DNA of 64,000 bases from Parvularcula bermudensis HTCC2503 (GTDB lineage: Bacteria; Pseudomonadota; Alphaproteobacteria; Caulobacterales; Parvularculaceae), in contig NC_014414.1 in assembly GCF_000152825.2 (NCBI RefSeq), positions 1,054,001 to 1,118,000 of the forward strand, written 5' to 3'. Of this stretch, positions 35,230-44,565 are shown piece by piece. Under the pieces are notes generated by a model, which saw nothing but the letters and a program-made list of their open reading frames with translations, was not told the DNA's origin and did not search any database. Numbering within the stretch: position 1 is the first letter of the stretch; each line of letters begins with the position of its first letter. The translations under genes were made by a program, and so were the position numbers.

Positions 35230-36225
35230 ATGTCCGCACCCGCCCGAACGCTTGAGACCGACCAACGACGCGTATCCATGCTGCGGTCTGCCTGCGAAGG
35301 CGCGGTGCGGGCAGCGCTGGAAGCTGACGACGTCATCGAAATTCTCGCCAACCCAGACGGCTCGATCTGGATCGAGCGGGCGGGGCGAGAGGTCGAGGTC
35401 AGTCCCGACATCATTTCAGCGGCAGCGCGCGAGCGGATCATCCGCCTTGTCGCGAGCAGCATAGGCGAGGCCTGCGATCGATCCGCACCCATTGTCTCTG
35501 CCGAACTCCCCGGCAGCGGCGAGCGATTTGAAGGGCTTCTCCCGCCTGTTTCGACGAGCCCATGCTTTTCGATCCGCAAGCCTGCGACGACGCCGTTTGA
35601 ACTCGGCGACTATGTCGATCAGGGCGCGCTGGCGCCTGCGCTGGCAACCGCACTCAAAGACGCCATTGCAACGCATGCAAACATCCTGATCGCGGGCGGG
35701 ACATCCTCCGGCAAGACGACCTTTACAAACGCGCTGCTCGCAGAGGCATCCTTGCATGATGACCGCATCGTCATCCTCGAAGACACGCGCGAGCTGCGCT
35801 GTGCCGCGCCCAATGTTGTGCAGCTCAGAACCCATCGTGGCAGCACCAGCCTGCAGGACCTTGTCCGCTCCACGCTGCGCCTGCGTCCCGACCGAATCAT
35901 TGTCGGCGAGGTGCGCGGGGCTGAAGCGCTTGACCTCCTGAAGGCCTGGAACACCGGCCATCCCGGCGGGATCACGACGCTGCATGCCAACTCCGCCCAC
36001 GGCGCGCTCACCCGGCTTGAACAGCTGACACTCGAAGCCACACCGCGCGCGCCCTTCGATCTCATCGCAGAGGCGATTGACGTGGTCGTGTTCATGAGCC
36101 GCGCAGGCGGTCAGCGCCGCATTGAAGAGGCGCTGCGCGTCACCGGCTTCAATGGCGAGGGCTACCAGACCGTCCCGCTTGTCTCCCGTTCTTTGTCCCT
36201 CGTCCAACATGGAGAAACCCAATGA
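35230..36225 (+). CDS. trbB: Conjugal transfer ATPase TrbB
   Basis: This 331-residue VirB11-type secretion ATPase works at the cytoplasmic face of the Trb channel. Motifs: Walker A IAGGTSSGKTTFTNALL, Asp box ILEDTRELRC, Walker B LRLRPDRIIVGEVRGAEALD and His box GGITTLHANSAHGALTRLE. ATG at 35230 is chosen because it has AGGAG upstream and fits the family start. It lies only 47 bases after the IS3 element, so its native promoter or operon link to the CopG-like gene has been interrupted. Transcription from the IS may replace it. Confidence 0.96.
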   Translation: MSAPARTLETDQRRVSMLRSACEGAVRAALEADDVIEILANPDGSIWIERAGREVEVSPDIISAAARERIIRLVASSIGEACDRSAPIVSAELPGSGERFEGLLPPVSTSPCFSIRKPATTPFELGDYVDQGALAPALATALKDAIATHANILIAGGTSSGKTTFTNALLAEASLHDDRIVILEDTRELRCAAPNVVQLRTHRGSTSLQDLVRSTLRLRPDRIIVGEVRGAEALDLLKAWNTGHPGGITTLHANSAHGALTRLEQLTLEATPRAPFDLIAEAIDVVVFMSRAGGQRRIEEALRVTGFNGEGYQTVPLVSRSLSLVQHGETQ

Positions 36226-36557
36226 CACTCTACAATCATCTTCAGACCGTGAACCGAACGGTTCAGGTCGCAGCCTGTATCGGCCTCGGATTGCTAATCG
36301 CAGGGCCAGCCCATGCGGCAGGCTCAGGCATGCCCTGGGAAGGCCCGCTCGATCAGATCCTGACTTCGATTGAAGGCCCGGTCGCACGCATCGTAGCGGT
36401 GATCATCATTACGATTACGGGGCTCACGCTGGCTTTTGGTGAAACCTCCGGCGGCATGCGCAAGCTGATCCAGATCGTGTTTGGGCTTTCCATCGCGTTC
36501 GCAGCGACTTCTTTCTTCCTAACCTTCTTCTCGTTCGGCGGCGGAGCACTGATCTGA
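36222..36557 (+). CDS. trbC: Conjugative pilin precursor TrbC
   Basis: This 111-residue small pilin (VirB2-like) forms the conjugative pilus. It begins with a signal peptide (VAACIGLGLLIAGPAHAA) and has two hydrophobic helices (VARIVAVIIITITGLTLAFG and IVFGLSIAFAATSFFLTFF). In Trb systems the peptidase TraF processes and cyclises TrbC, and a TraF is encoded at 11884-12384. It overlaps trbB by four bases. Confidence 0.93.
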   Translation: MTLYNHLQTVNRTVQVAACIGLGLLIAGPAHAAGSGMPWEGPLDQILTSIEGPVARIVAVIIITITGLTLAFGETSGGMRKLIQIVFGLSIAFAATSFFLTFFSFGGGALI

Positions 36558-36811
36558 TGGCCGAGGGTTATGAAATCCCACTGCATCGCTCGCTCACCGA
36601 GCCGATCCTGATGGGAGGCGCGCCGCGCACGGCCGCCATCGCCATCGGGACACTGGCTGCCGCCGTCGGCCTTGGCCTCCAGCTCTGGATTCCCGGTCTC
36701 GTGCTCTGGGCAGTAGGTCATTCCGCAGCCGTGTTCATGGCGCGGAGCGACCCGGATTTCATGGCCGTCGCCAGCCGAAGCATGAGGCACAAGGAGCATT
36801 TGACATGCTGA
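36557..36811 (+). CDS. trbD: Conjugal transfer protein TrbD
   Basis: This 84-residue VirB3-like inner-membrane protein starts with the family motif IPLHRSLTEPILMGGAPR and has one or two membrane helices (AAIAIGTLAAAVGLGLQLW, PGLVLWAVGHSAAVFMA). It shares one base with trbC and overlaps trbE by seven bases. It works with TrbE in channel assembly. Confidence 0.93.
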   Translation: MAEGYEIPLHRSLTEPILMGGAPRTAAIAIGTLAAAVGLGLQLWIPGLVLWAVGHSAAVFMARSDPDFMAVASRSMRHKEHLTC

Positions 36812-39276
36812 ATCTCAAAGAATATGCCGATACCCCAAAACTGCTCGCGGACTATCTCCCATGGGCCTGCATCGTCGCGCCGGGTGTTGTTCTCAACAAG
36901 GACGGATCGTTTCAGACGACATTCCGCTATCGCGGCCCGGACCTCGAAAGCTCCACGGAAGAAGAACTTGTATCCGTCATGGCGCGGGTGAACAATGTGT
37001 TGCGCAGGTTCGGCTCCGGCTGGGCGCTCTTCTTCGAGGCGCAGCGCCATGAAGTGCATGACTATCCCGAAAGCGATTTCCCGGATGCGCTGACCTGGCT
37101 GATCGATCAGGAACGCGGGTTACAGGCAGAGGAAAGCGGTGCCCGCTTTGAAAGTGCCTACTATCTGACACTGCTCTGGCTGCCGCCTGCAGACGCGACG
37201 GGCCGCGCCGAGAAGGCCCTCATCCAACGCGCCGAGACAGAAGATGCCGCCACCTGGCGACACCGGCTGGAGACCTTCCAGCAACACGCCGACCGCGTCT
37301 TCGACCTCCTCGCGACCTGCCTCTCAGAAATCGCTAAGCTCTCCGACGACGAGACGCTGACCTATCTCCACTCAACGATTTCGACCAAGCGCCATCCGGT
37401 GGTGACACCAGAACTGCCGGTCTTTCTCGATGCGGTGCTCGCTGATGAGCCTTTCGCGGGCGGGCTGGAGCCCATGATCGGTGACGCGCATCTCAGAACG
37501 TTGACCATTCTCGGATTTCCGTCCTCAACGCTCCCCGGCATTCTCGATGAGCTGAACCGTCAGGGCTTTGCCTATCGCTGGGCGACCCGGTTCATCGCGA
37601 TGGACAAATCAGAAGCCGAAAAAGTGCTCGGCAAAAAGCGCCGTTACTGGTTTGCCAAGCGCAAATCCATCGGTGCGGTCCTGCGCGAGACCATGTTCAA
37701 TGAACAGGCAGCCCTCGTCGACAACGACGCAGACAACAAGGCGGCCGATGCCGATGCGGCCCTGCAGGAGCTCGGAAGCGATCTCGTTTCCTACGGTTAC
37801 GTTACAACTACGATCACCGTCGCCGATCCCGACCGCCGCACCGTGGATGAGCATATCCGGATCGCCGAGCGCATCGTAAATGGCCGTGGCTTTACAGCGA
37901 TCAAGGAAACCCTCAACGCCGTCGATGCCTGGCTCGGAAGCCTTCCCGGTCATCCTTATGCCAATGTCCGCCAGCCCATCCTGCATACGCTGAACCTTGC
38001 CCATATGGTTCCGCTCTCGGCGGTCTGGGCGGGTGAAGAGACGAACCGGCACTTGCAAGCCCCCGCGCTTATTCAGGCGCAGACCGATGGGACGACCCCG
38101 TTCCGGCTGAACCTGCATATTGGCGATGTTGGCCACACGCTCGTCGTCGGGCCGACGGGTGCTGGCAAGTCCGTGCTCCTGTCGCTGCTCGCGCTGCAAT
38201 GGAAACGCTATGAGGGCGCGCAGGTTTTTATCTTCGACAAGGGGCGGTCAGCTCGCGCGGCAACGCTCGCCATGGGCGGCGCGCATGTCGATCTTGGCAG
38301 TTCAAACGCCCCGAGCCTCCAGCCGCTGAAAGACATCGACACCGAACACGGCGCGAGCTTTGCCGCAGACTGGCTGGCTGGTCTTTGCACAAATGAAGGC
38401 GTCGCCATGACGCCGGACCTCAAGGCAAGGCTATGGGAAGCGATTCAGTCGCTTGCCAGCGCGCCGGAAGCCGAGCGTACCCTAACCGGTCTCACGCTGA
38501 TGCTGCAGGACGAGACACTCAAATCGGCGTTGCACCCGTTCACGCTGGAAGGCCCGCATGGACGGCTCCTCGATGCCGACTCCGAAAGCCTGACCCTCGC
38601 CGACACCGTCTGTTTTGAGATGGAAGAGCTGATGCACGCCAAGGGTGCGGTGGCCCCAGTCATCACCTATCTCTTCCAACGGCTGGAGGAACGGTTCGAT
38701 GGCAGACCGACACTCCTCATCCTGGATGAAGCCTGGCTGTTCCTTGATGATCCCATGTTCGCAGCCCGCATTCGCGAGTGGCTGAAAACCCTACGCAAGA
38801 AAAACGTGTCCGTCGTGTTCGCCACGCAGAGCCTGGCCGACATCGCGAACTCAAGCATCGCCCCCGCACTGGTCGAGAGCTGCCCCACACGCATCTTTCT
38901 GCCGAATGAACGCGCGCAGGAACCGCAGTCCAAAGAGATCTATCAGCGCTTCGGCCTCAACGCTCGCCAGATCGAGCTGATCAGCCGGGCCACACCGAAG
39001 CGCGACTATTACTACCAGTCGCCCCTCGGCGCGCGCGTCTTCGATCTCGGCCTCGGCCCGATCGCGCTATCAGTCTGCGGTGCCTCCTCCCCCGAAGATC
39101 AGGCCCGCATGGATCGCATCTGGGCGGAGACGGAAGGTGACGGGTTCGCCGCCTGCTGGCTGATCGAGAAAGGCCTGCCCTGGGCGGCCGACCTGCTCAT
39201 CCGCTGGCCCGGCCATGCGGCGGAGCCCGAAGCGCACGCGCCCTTCAATCCTTCCCACATCCTCGCCGCCGAATAG
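36805..39276 (+). CDS. trbE: Conjugal transfer ATPase TrbE
   Basis: This 823-residue VirB4-type ATPase is the largest Trb motor. The N-terminal half is the TrbE/VirB4 domain, starting YADTPKLLADYLPWACIVAPG. The C-terminal ATPase has Walker A VVGPTGAGKSVLLSLLALQW, Walker B LLILDEAWLFLDDPMF, and the Q-containing SVVFATQSLADIANS segment. It is intact, with the usual family length and translationally coupled to trbD. Confidence 0.96.
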   Translation: MLNLKEYADTPKLLADYLPWACIVAPGVVLNKDGSFQTTFRYRGPDLESSTEEELVSVMARVNNVLRRFGSGWALFFEAQRHEVHDYPESDFPDALTWLIDQERGLQAEESGARFESAYYLTLLWLPPADATGRAEKALIQRAETEDAATWRHRLETFQQHADRVFDLLATCLSEIAKLSDDETLTYLHSTISTKRHPVVTPELPVFLDAVLADEPFAGGLEPMIGDAHLRTLTILGFPSSTLPGILDELNRQGFAYRWATRFIAMDKSEAEKVLGKKRRYWFAKRKSIGAVLRETMFNEQAALVDNDADNKAADADAALQELGSDLVSYGYVTTTITVADPDRRTVDEHIRIAERIVNGRGFTAIKETLNAVDAWLGSLPGHPYANVRQPILHTLNLAHMVPLSAVWAGEETNRHLQAPALIQAQTDGTTPFRLNLHIGDVGHTLVVGPTGAGKSVLLSLLALQWKRYEGAQVFIFDKGRSARAATLAMGGAHVDLGSSNAPSLQPLKDIDTEHGASFAADWLAGLCTNEGVAMTPDLKARLWEAIQSLASAPEAERTLTGLTLMLQDETLKSALHPFTLEGPHGRLLDADSESLTLADTVCFEMEELMHAKGAVAPVITYLFQRLEERFDGRPTLLILDEAWLFLDDPMFAARIREWLKTLRKKNVSVVFATQSLADIANSSIAPALVESCPTRIFLPNERAQEPQSKEIYQRFGLNARQIELISRATPKRDYYYQSPLGARVFDLGLGPIALSVCGASSPEDQARMDRIWAETEGDGFAACWLIEKGLPWAADLLIRWPGHAAEPEAHAPFNPSHILAAE

Positions 39277-39285
39277 GAGCCTTCG

Positions 39286-39984
39286 ATGAAACGCCTTTTC
39301 ATTTCAGCCGCCCTTTGCGCCTTGCCCCTGTCTGTGATCACCGCACCGCCCGCTGCAGCCCAATGGACGGTCTATGACCCGGCCAATCACATCCAGAACA
39401 TCTATCAGGCGGTGCGCGCGCTGCAGGAGATCAACAATCAGATCCAGCAGCTCACCCATGAAATCGAAATGCTGGAGAATATGGCGCGCGATCTCGAAGC
39501 GCTGCCGGACAGCATCGCCGACGACATTTTGCGCCGTATGCGGCGCATTGAGGAGCTGATGCGCGAGGCCGAAGGGATCGGATACCGCGTCGAGGAAATC
39601 GAGCGCGAGTATGAAGAGGTGTACCCGGAAGACTATGGAGCCGAGCCGCCGCGTCAGGCCGTGCTCGTCGAAGAGGCCCGCGCCCGCTGGCGTCAGTCCC
39701 GCACGGCTTATCGCGAAAGCCTTGAGGTCACGGCCTCCGTCGTTTCATCGGCACGGGAAGACTCTGAAAGTCTCGACCGGCTGATCGCCGACAGCCAGTC
39801 CGCCGTTGGCAATCTCCAGGTGGCTCAAGCGGGCAACCAGATCGAGGCGTTGCAGACCGAGCAGCTCATGCAGATGGAAGCCATGATGGCCGCCCATTAC
39901 CGCGCCGAAGCACTGGAGCGCGCCCGGCAGCTCGCCGAAGCCGAACGCGGCCGCGCCCGCACACGGGCCTTCCTCGGAGAGTAG
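39286..39984 (+). CDS. trbJ: Conjugal transfer protein TrbJ
   Basis: This 232-residue VirB5-like secreted protein is a minor pilus component. It has a signal peptide (ISAALCALPLSVITAPPAAA) and a mostly helical mature part rich in Glu, Arg and Gln (INNQIQQLTHEIEMLENMA). The later helix includes IADSQSAVGNLQVAQAGNQ. AGGAG lies upstream. A small lipoprotein TrbK would normally follow in plasmid RP4 but is absent here; trbL begins seven bases later. Confidence 0.92.
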   Translation: MKRLFISAALCALPLSVITAPPAAAQWTVYDPANHIQNIYQAVRALQEINNQIQQLTHEIEMLENMARDLEALPDSIADDILRRMRRIEELMREAEGIGYRVEEIEREYEEVYPEDYGAEPPRQAVLVEEARARWRQSRTAYRESLEVTASVVSSAREDSESLDRLIADSQSAVGNLQVAQAGNQIEALQTEQLMQMEAMMAAHYRAEALERARQLAEAERGRARTRAFLGE

Positions 39985-39990
39985 CGGGCC

Positions 39991-41307
39991 ATGGACGTGA
40001 TCGACACCTTCCTTGCGACCTTTATCGCATACATTGACAGCGGGTTCGGCCTGCTGGCGGGCGATGTCGCTTATCTGTCGACCACGCTCATCGCCATCGA
40101 TATAACGCTGGCGGGCCTGTTCTGGGCGCTTTCGCAGAACACGGACGTTATCGCCGGGCTCCTGAAGAAAGTGCTCTATGTCGGCTTCTTCGCTTTCATC
40201 ATCGGCAACTTCTCGCTGCTGGCAGGCATCGTCTTTGACAGCTTTGCCGAGCTTGGCGTGACCGCGGGCGGCGGCACGATGACCGCCGATGACCTCCTGC
40301 GCCCCGGCTTTATTGCGCGCGTCGGCCTCGAAGCCGGTCAGCCGCTGCTCGAAGAAATCAGCGACATGCTGGGGCCGATCTTCTTCTTCCATAACTTCAT
40401 CATGATAGCGGTCATGTTCGTGGCCTGGGCGATCATCATGGTGGCCTTCTTCGTGCTGGCCGTGCAGCTCTTTATCACCATTCTGGAGTTCAAGCTGACC
40501 ACGCTGGCCGGATTTGTGCTCGTGCCGTTCGCGCTCTGGAACAAGACGACGTTTCTGGCGGAGCGCGTCCTTGGCAATGTCATCACTTCGGGCATCAAGC
40601 TCATGGTGCTCGCCGTCATCATCGGCATCGGCTCGACGCTCTTCTCCTCCGTCACAGACGCGTTCCGCACCGGCGATGATGTCACGCTGGCCCAAGTCAT
40701 GGGGACAGTGCTGGCTGCGATTGTCTTCTTTTGGATGGGCATCTTCGCGCCGGGCATTGCGAGCGGCCTCATTACCGGCGCGCCGCAACTTGGCGCTGGC
40801 TCAGCCGCAGGCGCTGCCGCCGGTGTCGCTGCCGGAACCTATGTCGCCGGGATGGGCGGGCGTGCCGCTGTCGGCGCGGTCGCGGGCGGCGCATCCTCCG
40901 CCGTCAAGGCAGGCGCCTCCATGGCAGGCGCGGCACGCACCTCCTACACGCTCGGTTCGGTCGCCTCCGGGGCATCGGGCGCATCCGGTGTGGCCGCAGG
41001 TCTTGCCGGTGTCGCACGCGCTGGCGGCGACGCCATGCGCCGCACAGCCTCACGCCCGGCCCAAGCTCTCAGAGATGCCTACCGTCGTGGCAGCCAGGGC
41101 GCCTGGCGCGCGACCGGCGGCTCTGAGACTGCCACCATGCAAAGCTCTGCGTCCGGATCCTCCTCATCGCAAAGCCCCGGTTGGGCGCGGCGCATGCAGA
41201 CCAGTCAGCGCATGGGCCAGGCCGGACAGATGGCCGCCCACTCGGTCCGCGACGGGGATCGCGGTGCCTCCGGCGCCAACCCGACCCTCAAAGACAAGGA
41301 CGACTAG
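39991..41307 (+). CDS. trbL: Conjugal transfer protein TrbL
   Basis: This 438-residue VirB6-like polytopic membrane protein of the channel begins with IDTFLATFIAYIDSGFGLL and has at least five membrane segments, including GLLKKVLYVGFFAFIIGNF, FIMIAVMFVAWAIIMVAFF and VLAAIVFFWMGIFAPGIAS. The last ~150 residues are Ala/Gly/Ser-rich and probably disordered. This tail is a normal TrbL feature. Confidence 0.93.
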   Translation: MDVIDTFLATFIAYIDSGFGLLAGDVAYLSTTLIAIDITLAGLFWALSQNTDVIAGLLKKVLYVGFFAFIIGNFSLLAGIVFDSFAELGVTAGGGTMTADDLLRPGFIARVGLEAGQPLLEEISDMLGPIFFFHNFIMIAVMFVAWAIIMVAFFVLAVQLFITILEFKLTTLAGFVLVPFALWNKTTFLAERVLGNVITSGIKLMVLAVIIGIGSTLFSSVTDAFRTGDDVTLAQVMGTVLAAIVFFWMGIFAPGIASGLITGAPQLGAGSAAGAAAGVAAGTYVAGMGGRAAVGAVAGGASSAVKAGASMAGAARTSYTLGSVASGASGASGVAAGLAGVARAGGDAMRRTASRPAQALRDAYRRGSQGAWRATGGSETATMQSSASGSSSSQSPGWARRMQTSQRMGQAGQMAAHSVRDGDRGASGANPTLKDKDD

Positions 41308-41310
41308 ACG

Positions 41311-42003
41311 ATGGCCTTCAAACGATCTTCCTCAAGCTATGGGCAAAGCCCGTTCCCCGAGACGCCATATCAGAAGGCCGGTCAAATCTGGGACGACCGC
41401 ATTGGCTCAGCCCGCGTCCAGGCCAAGAACTGGCGGCTGATGGCGCTCGGCTGCCTCGGGCTCTGCTTCGTCACCTCCGGCGCGCTGGTCTGGCGCTCGA
41501 TGCAGTCCACCGTCACACCCTATGTGGTCGAGGTCGATGAGACGGGCGCGGCGCGCGCCGTTGCGCCGGCGACGGAACGCTACACCCCGACCGATGCGCA
41601 GATCGCGCATCACCTCGCCAACTTCATCACCCATGTGCGGGGCCTCAGCGTCGATCCCGTTGTCGTGCGCGAGAACTGGCTGCGGGCCTATGACTTCGTG
41701 ACAGATCGCGCGGCTACGACCCTCAACGAATATGCATCCGCCAATGATCCTTTCGCCGATGTCGGGCGCAAGTCGCGCACTGTGGATGTCGTCAGCGTCG
41801 TGCGCGTCTCGGACGACAGCTTCCAGGCCCGCTGGATCGAGAAGACCTATGAGAATGGCGCGCTGGTACGCGCGCAAAGGTTCACCGGCAATTTCACCCT
41901 CATCACCCAGCCGCCGACCGACGCAGAGACCCTGCGCGCGAATCCCCTCGGCCTTTATGTCCACGCCCTGAACTGGGGTCAGGACCTTGTCACAGGAGAA
42001 TGA
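41311..42003 (+). CDS. trbF: Conjugal transfer protein TrbF
   Basis: This 230-residue VirB8-like inner-membrane scaffold has a cytoplasmic N-terminus with TPYQKAGQIWDDRIGSARVQ, one membrane helix (LMALGCLGLCFVTSGALVW), and a periplasmic NTF2-like domain. The latter includes FITHVRGLSVDPVVVRENW and RWIEKTYENG. It follows trbL by three bases and overlaps trbG by four. Confidence 0.95.
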   Translation: MAFKRSSSSYGQSPFPETPYQKAGQIWDDRIGSARVQAKNWRLMALGCLGLCFVTSGALVWRSMQSTVTPYVVEVDETGAARAVAPATERYTPTDAQIAHHLANFITHVRGLSVDPVVVRENWLRAYDFVTDRAATTLNEYASANDPFADVGRKSRTVDVVSVVRVSDDSFQARWIEKTYENGALVRAQRFTGNFTLITQPPTDAETLRANPLGLYVHALNWGQDLVTGE

Positions 42004-43046
42004 TCCCTATGCTTCGCTTTATCCTCGCCACATGTGCACTCGCGCTCACCACGGCCTGCGCCACGACGGAACTTGAACCCATCGATGCCAGCGCCTTCGT
42101 CGCGGCAACGCCGGTCGAAGACGAGCCCGACTATCCGGTGGAGATTGTCGAGACCGCCGTGGCGCTTCCGCTGCCCGGCCAGATGATGCCCATAGGCGCA
42201 CGCGTCGCGACGAATCCCGATGGCAGTGTGACACGAACCTACACACGCACGGCCTCACGGCCTTCAGTCTCTCCGGCGGAAGCGATCCGACAAGGCCGCA
42301 CCAGCGCGCTCATTGAGCCTTCGGTCGATGGCTATGTGAACGCGATCCAGGTCTATCCTTATACCGAAGGCGCGCTCTACCGGCTCTATGCGAGCCCGGG
42401 ACAGGTCAGTGACATAGCGCTGCAGCCAGGCGAAGAACTGGTCTCTGTCTCTGCTGGCGATACAGTCCGCTGGGTGGTCGGCGATACGATCTCAGGCTCC
42501 GGCAACACGGCCCGCGCGCATGTGCTGGTCAAGCCGATCTCCTCCGGCATTCGCACAAACCTGATGATCGCCACCGACCGGCGCACCTATCACCTCGAAC
42601 TGGAAAGCACTGAGGGCGGCTACATGGCCGCGCTCTCCTGGCGCTACCCGGCCGATGAACTGGCAGGCCTGACCGCCCGGAATGAACGCGCCATTGCGAG
42701 GGATGCAGGCAGGATTGAGCGCGGCCTGACCCTTGAGGGCCTCAACTTCGATTACCGGCTCTCCGGTGACAGTCCGGACTGGAAGCCGGTGCGCGTCTTC
42801 GATGATGGCCGTCAGGTGTTCATCCAGATGCCAGAGGACATCGCGACCACCGACATGCCGCCGCTGTTCGTGCTGGGCGCTGACGGTGACGCGGAACTCG
42901 TCAACTATCGCGTGCGCGGCAATTACTATGTCGTCGACCGGCTGTTCCGTGCGGCCGAGCTGCGCCTGGGCGAGCGCAACCAGACCGTTGTGCGCATCTC
43001 CCGCAACGAGCGTCGTTCGCCTCTTGCCGCGATCTTCGGGGGCTAG
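42000..43046 (+). CDS. trbG: Conjugal transfer lipoprotein TrbG
   Basis: This 348-residue VirB9-like outer-channel protein has a signal peptide with a lipobox (LALTTAC, Cys about residue 18), so it is probably an outer-membrane-associated lipoprotein. Conserved parts are VYPYTEGALYRLYASPGQVS, LQPGEELVSVSAGDTVRW and DGRQVFIQMPEDIATTDMPP written as separate motifs across the protein. ATG at 42000 overlaps trbF; ATG at 42009 is also possible. Confidence 0.94.
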   Translation: MIPMLRFILATCALALTTACATTELEPIDASAFVAATPVEDEPDYPVEIVETAVALPLPGQMMPIGARVATNPDGSVTRTYTRTASRPSVSPAEAIRQGRTSALIEPSVDGYVNAIQVYPYTEGALYRLYASPGQVSDIALQPGEELVSVSAGDTVRWVVGDTISGSGNTARAHVLVKPISSGIRTNLMIATDRRTYHLELESTEGGYMAALSWRYPADELAGLTARNERAIARDAGRIERGLTLEGLNFDYRLSGDSPDWKPVRVFDDGRQVFIQMPEDIATTDMPPLFVLGADGDAELVNYRVRGNYYVVDRLFRAAELRLGERNQTVVRISRNERRSPLAAIFGG

Positions 43047-43050
43047 GAAA

Positions 43051-44328
43051 ATGTCCGAGCCAATTCCCTTCGACGAGCATGCCGAGCGGCTGAAGATCCG
43101 CTCCAGCCCGAAGCCGGTCACGCGGATCAACCGCAAGGTCCTGATGGTCGGCGCAGGTCTCGGCGTGCTCGGCCTGTTCGCGGCCATGAGCATCGCCCTC
43201 AAACCGCCGACCGCCGTCGATCCGGACGCGAGGCGCGAGCTTTACAACACGACGAATACGCGCAAGCCAGAAGGCCTTTCGTCACTGCCGACCAGCTACA
43301 GCGACATCGCGCCGGTAGAAGACCGCATCACACGGCTAGGCCCACCGCTCTCAGGTGATCTTGGCGCGACCATGCTGCGTGCCGAACGCGAGCTCGGCAT
43401 CGAGCCGGAGTATGTGCACTCCTTCGAGGACGATTTCCGCCCGAACCCGGCCGATGAGGCCGAACGCGCAAGGCGCATGCGCGAAGCGGCCCTTGCCGAT
43501 GAAGCCGCCCGCGCCCCGGTCTTCTTCCAACTCCAATCAGAGACAGGCGGCCAGACCGTTGCAGAAACGCGGCCCGCCTATCGTGATCCCGCACTTGATC
43601 TGGGTTCAGAGCTTATGGCGTTAGCCGCCTTGCCGCAGGGTGCGCCCTCAGCATTCGGGCAGGCTTCCGATTCCAACCTCCAGTACCGCAAGCTCGCCTT
43701 TGCGAGCGAAGGCGCAAGCAGCGACATCTACAACCCTCATGGCGTCGAAGACCCGGCATCGCCCTATCAGGTCATGGCGGGCACGCTGATCCCGGCCAGC
43801 CTCGTGACAGGCATCAACTCTGACCTGCCCGGCACCATTGTCGCGCAGGTGACGCAGCCCGTCTACGACACCGTGACCGGGCAATATCTCCTGATCCCGC
43901 AGGGCTCGCGGCTGATCGGACGATACCAGTCCGAAGTCTCATTCGGGCAGGACCGGGCGCTGGTGACTTGGGACCGGATCATCTTCCTTGACGGGTCCTC
44001 GATTGTCATCTCTGCACCCGGCGCCGACGCGCAAGGCTTTGCAGGCCTCTCTGACCGGACCGATCACCATTGGGACCGCGTGTTTATTGCGGCAGGCCTC
44101 GCCACAATTCTTGGTGTCGGCGCAGAGCTCGGTGCAGACGGAGACGGCGATCTCGAGCGCGCGATCCGGCGGGGCACAACCGACACGATCAATCAGGCCG
44201 GCCAGCGCGTCGTCGAACGCAATCTCGGCATCCAGCCGACGATACGCGTTCGCCCTGGCTGGCCAGTGCGCGTGATCGTGACCCGCGATCTCATACTTAG
44301 ACCCCATCCACAAGGAGCCATCCGATGA
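43051..44328 (+). CDS. trbI: Conjugal transfer protein TrbI
   Basis: This 425-residue VirB10-like protein spans inner and outer membranes in the channel core. It has a short cytoplasmic N-terminus, a membrane helix (VLMVGAGLGVLGLFAAMSIA), a Pro/Glu-rich periplasmic linker, and the VirB10 domain (VMAGTLIPASLVTGINSDLP, then LIPQGSRLIGRYQSEVSFGQ). It ends with PGWPVRVIVTRDLIL. The long frame open upstream is a shadow over trbG. ATG at 43051 follows AGGA and fits the family start. Confidence 0.95.
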   Translation: MSEPIPFDEHAERLKIRSSPKPVTRINRKVLMVGAGLGVLGLFAAMSIALKPPTAVDPDARRELYNTTNTRKPEGLSSLPTSYSDIAPVEDRITRLGPPLSGDLGATMLRAERELGIEPEYVHSFEDDFRPNPADEAERARRMREAALADEAARAPVFFQLQSETGGQTVAETRPAYRDPALDLGSELMALAALPQGAPSAFGQASDSNLQYRKLAFASEGASSDIYNPHGVEDPASPYQVMAGTLIPASLVTGINSDLPGTIVAQVTQPVYDTVTGQYLLIPQGSRLIGRYQSEVSFGQDRALVTWDRIIFLDGSSIVISAPGADAQGFAGLSDRTDHHWDRVFIAAGLATILGVGAELGADGDGDLERAIRRGTTDTINQAGQRVVERNLGIQPTIRVRPGWPVRVIVTRDLILRPHPQGAIR

Positions 44329-44561
44329 CCCTTCGCCTTGACCGTCTTCCCGACCGCACCCCGGTGCGCATGAGCCTCTCGGTCGACCCAGACCTCGCCA
44401 GCGCGCTGTCGGACTATGCCGAAATCTACCGCCAGACTTATGGCGCGGAGGAGAAGCCCGAAGTGCTGATCCCGGCCATGCTCGAAAGCTTTCTCGCCGG
44501 CGATGCCGGGTTCAAACGGGCGCGGCGCGCCCTTCATTCCAACGCCAGCAAGGAGACCTAA
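44325..44561 (+). CDS. DUF2274 protein at the end of the trb operon
   Basis: This 78-residue DUF2274 protein has a ribbon-helix-helix-like pattern (PVRMSLSVDPDLASALSDYA, then IPAMLESFLAGDAGFKRAR). It is regularly the gene after trbI in alphaproteobacterial Trb operons, and its function is unknown. It overlaps trbI by four bases, so it is part of the same transcript. Confidence 0.88.
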   Translation: MTLRLDRLPDRTPVRMSLSVDPDLASALSDYAEIYRQTYGAEEKPEVLIPAMLESFLAGDAGFKRARRALHSNASKET

Positions 44562-44565
44562 ACCC

